From Candidatus Iainarchaeum sp. (lineage in GTDB: Archaea; Iainarchaeota; Iainarchaeia; JAADDC01): a stretch of DNA of 5,266 bases. The notes under the pieces were generated by a model that had not been told where the DNA came from, ran no database searches, and saw only the letters and a list, made by a program, of their open reading frames with translations. The translations under genes were made by a program, and so were the position numbers. This document shows positions 4,635 through 5,266 of this stretch, in pieces (within the stretch, counting starts at the first letter, position 1; every line of letters starts with the position of its first letter). The stretch covers positions 1-5,266 of the forward strand of contig JAADDC010000068.1 of NCBI GenBank assembly GCA_013154145.1, given 5' to 3'.

Positions 4635-5266
4635 ATGCCCAGGAAGAAACGCTTCACCGTTGAAGGCCAAGACCCCCTCCCCCACGCCTTCGCCCACGTC
4701 AAAGGCGTCCTCGAAAGAGCCTTCAACCAACCCCTCGAGGAAATTTTAACAACCTACGAACACGGGAGAATCCTCCACGAAATCCTCCAACTCTCCACCA
4801 ACCCGCGGAGGTATCGCTCCACCCTCGGCAAACCCCTCCACTTCTTCCTCCAAATGACCCCCAAAATCATAGGGAAAGGTATTCCCATAGAAACCTATTA
4901 CGACCCCTACGTAAGAGACAGGGAAACCGGAGGTTTCTACGCCCCCGGAGCATCTTTTCTAGAACCCCTCCGCGGCTACTGGTGGGAAAAATATCCGACC
5001 AGTAACGCCTTCCAAATAATCTCCGAGTATTACAAGAGAACCGGAAAAGAAAAACTTGCCAAGAAGGCCTACACACTTAGCGAGTACGCACGACCCATAG
5101 ACATCCTCCTCACCACCCCCGAGGGCCAAGAAATCCTCCCTCTTATCCAACAACACTCTCAACAAATCAAATCTATCGAAGATATTTTCCGCTTCATCAC
5201 CACCCACCCAAAGGCCAAAGAAATAATAGAAGCCCTCTCCCCACACACCCGAGCCCCTTTCGCCAC
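4635..5266 (+). CDS. Unrecognised protein, 5' part only (runs off the window)
   Basis: From the ATG at 4635 the frame stays open for 210 codons to the window edge, so the C-terminus is missing. I do not recognise the family. The N-terminus is basic (MPRKKRF). Aromatic-rich segments follow: GIPIETYYDPYVRDRETGGF (82-101) and RGYWWEKYP (113-121). A helical, charged part comes next (SEYYKRTGKEKLAKKAY, 130-146), then EYARPIDILLTTPEGQEI (150-167) and Gln-rich and helical stretches to the edge. There is no cysteine, signal peptide or membrane segment in the visible part. The start is set by the promoter at 4599-4610. Codon use is odd: all 10 Gln are CAA, 14 of 18 Glu are GAA, and none of 19 Leu is CTG or TTG. 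The coding strand is strongly C-over-G, unlike proS. This suggests acquisition or a distinct gene class. Confidence 0.7.
   Translation, partial: MPRKKRFTVEGQDPLPHAFAHVKGVLERAFNQPLEEILTTYEHGRILHEILQLSTNPRRYRSTLGKPLHFFLQMTPKIIGKGIPIETYYDPYVRDRETGGFYAPGASFLEPLRGYWWEKYPTSNAFQIISEYYKRTGKEKLAKKAYTLSEYARPIDILLTTPEGQEILPLIQQHSQQIKSIEDIFRFITTHPKAKEIIEALSPHTRAPFA

Noticed and set aside
4867..5246. Two minus-strand frames opposite the right-edge gene
   Set aside because: Both are short, overlap each other in different frames and have no promoter. The plus-strand frame is open throughout and has a strong promoter at its start, although strong strand skew also suppresses stops there.
1..5266. CRISPR array, insertion sequence or transposase
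   Set aside because: No regularly spaced repeats, terminal inverted repeats around an open frame, or transposase motifs were seen.

Overview
The window looks like chromosomal DNA of an archaeon, probably a thermophile. Three things point that way. The prolyl-tRNA synthetase is the short archaeal/eukaryotic type with a C-terminal zinc-binding domain. Genes are preceded by BRE/TATA-type boxes placed so that transcripts would be leaderless or nearly so. The tRNA-Leu gene does not encode its 3' CCA. I cannot name the species or lineage from the sequence.

Layout. (1) 1-184, minus strand: tRNA-Thr(TGT) and tRNA-Leu(TAG), 27 bp apart. (2) 185-407: a GC-rich, hairpin-dense stretch without a credible protein gene. 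It includes a section resembling the 5' half of the adjacent tRNA-Leu and is closed by a 10-bp stem. A good TATA box at 424-437 suggests it is the leader of the tRNA transcript or a separate structured RNA. (3) 408-868, minus strand: a RelB/RelE-type toxin-antitoxin pair whose toxin is frameshifted near its 3' end. (4) 869-972: a divergent promoter region holding a hairpin whose arms are repeated in part (2), so the toxin-antitoxin pair is bracketed by two copies. (5) 973-4577, plus strand: a 710-residue cytoplasmic glycoside-hydrolase-like protein (GHL6-type barrel plus a beta-galactosidase trimerisation-like domain), followed 23 bp later by proS, probably co-transcribed. (6) 4599-5266: a strong BRE/TATA promoter and a gene running off the right edge (210 codons, no stop). 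It matches no family I know, and its base composition and codon use differ sharply from its neighbours.

The tRNA genes and proS are translation housekeeping. The toxin-antitoxin relic, the repeated hairpin and the compositionally odd last gene are the accessory parts. I see no CRISPR array, insertion sequence or rRNA. The strongest leads for something undescribed are the unrecognised gene at the right edge and the repeat-flanked, tRNA-adjacent toxin-antitoxin segment.
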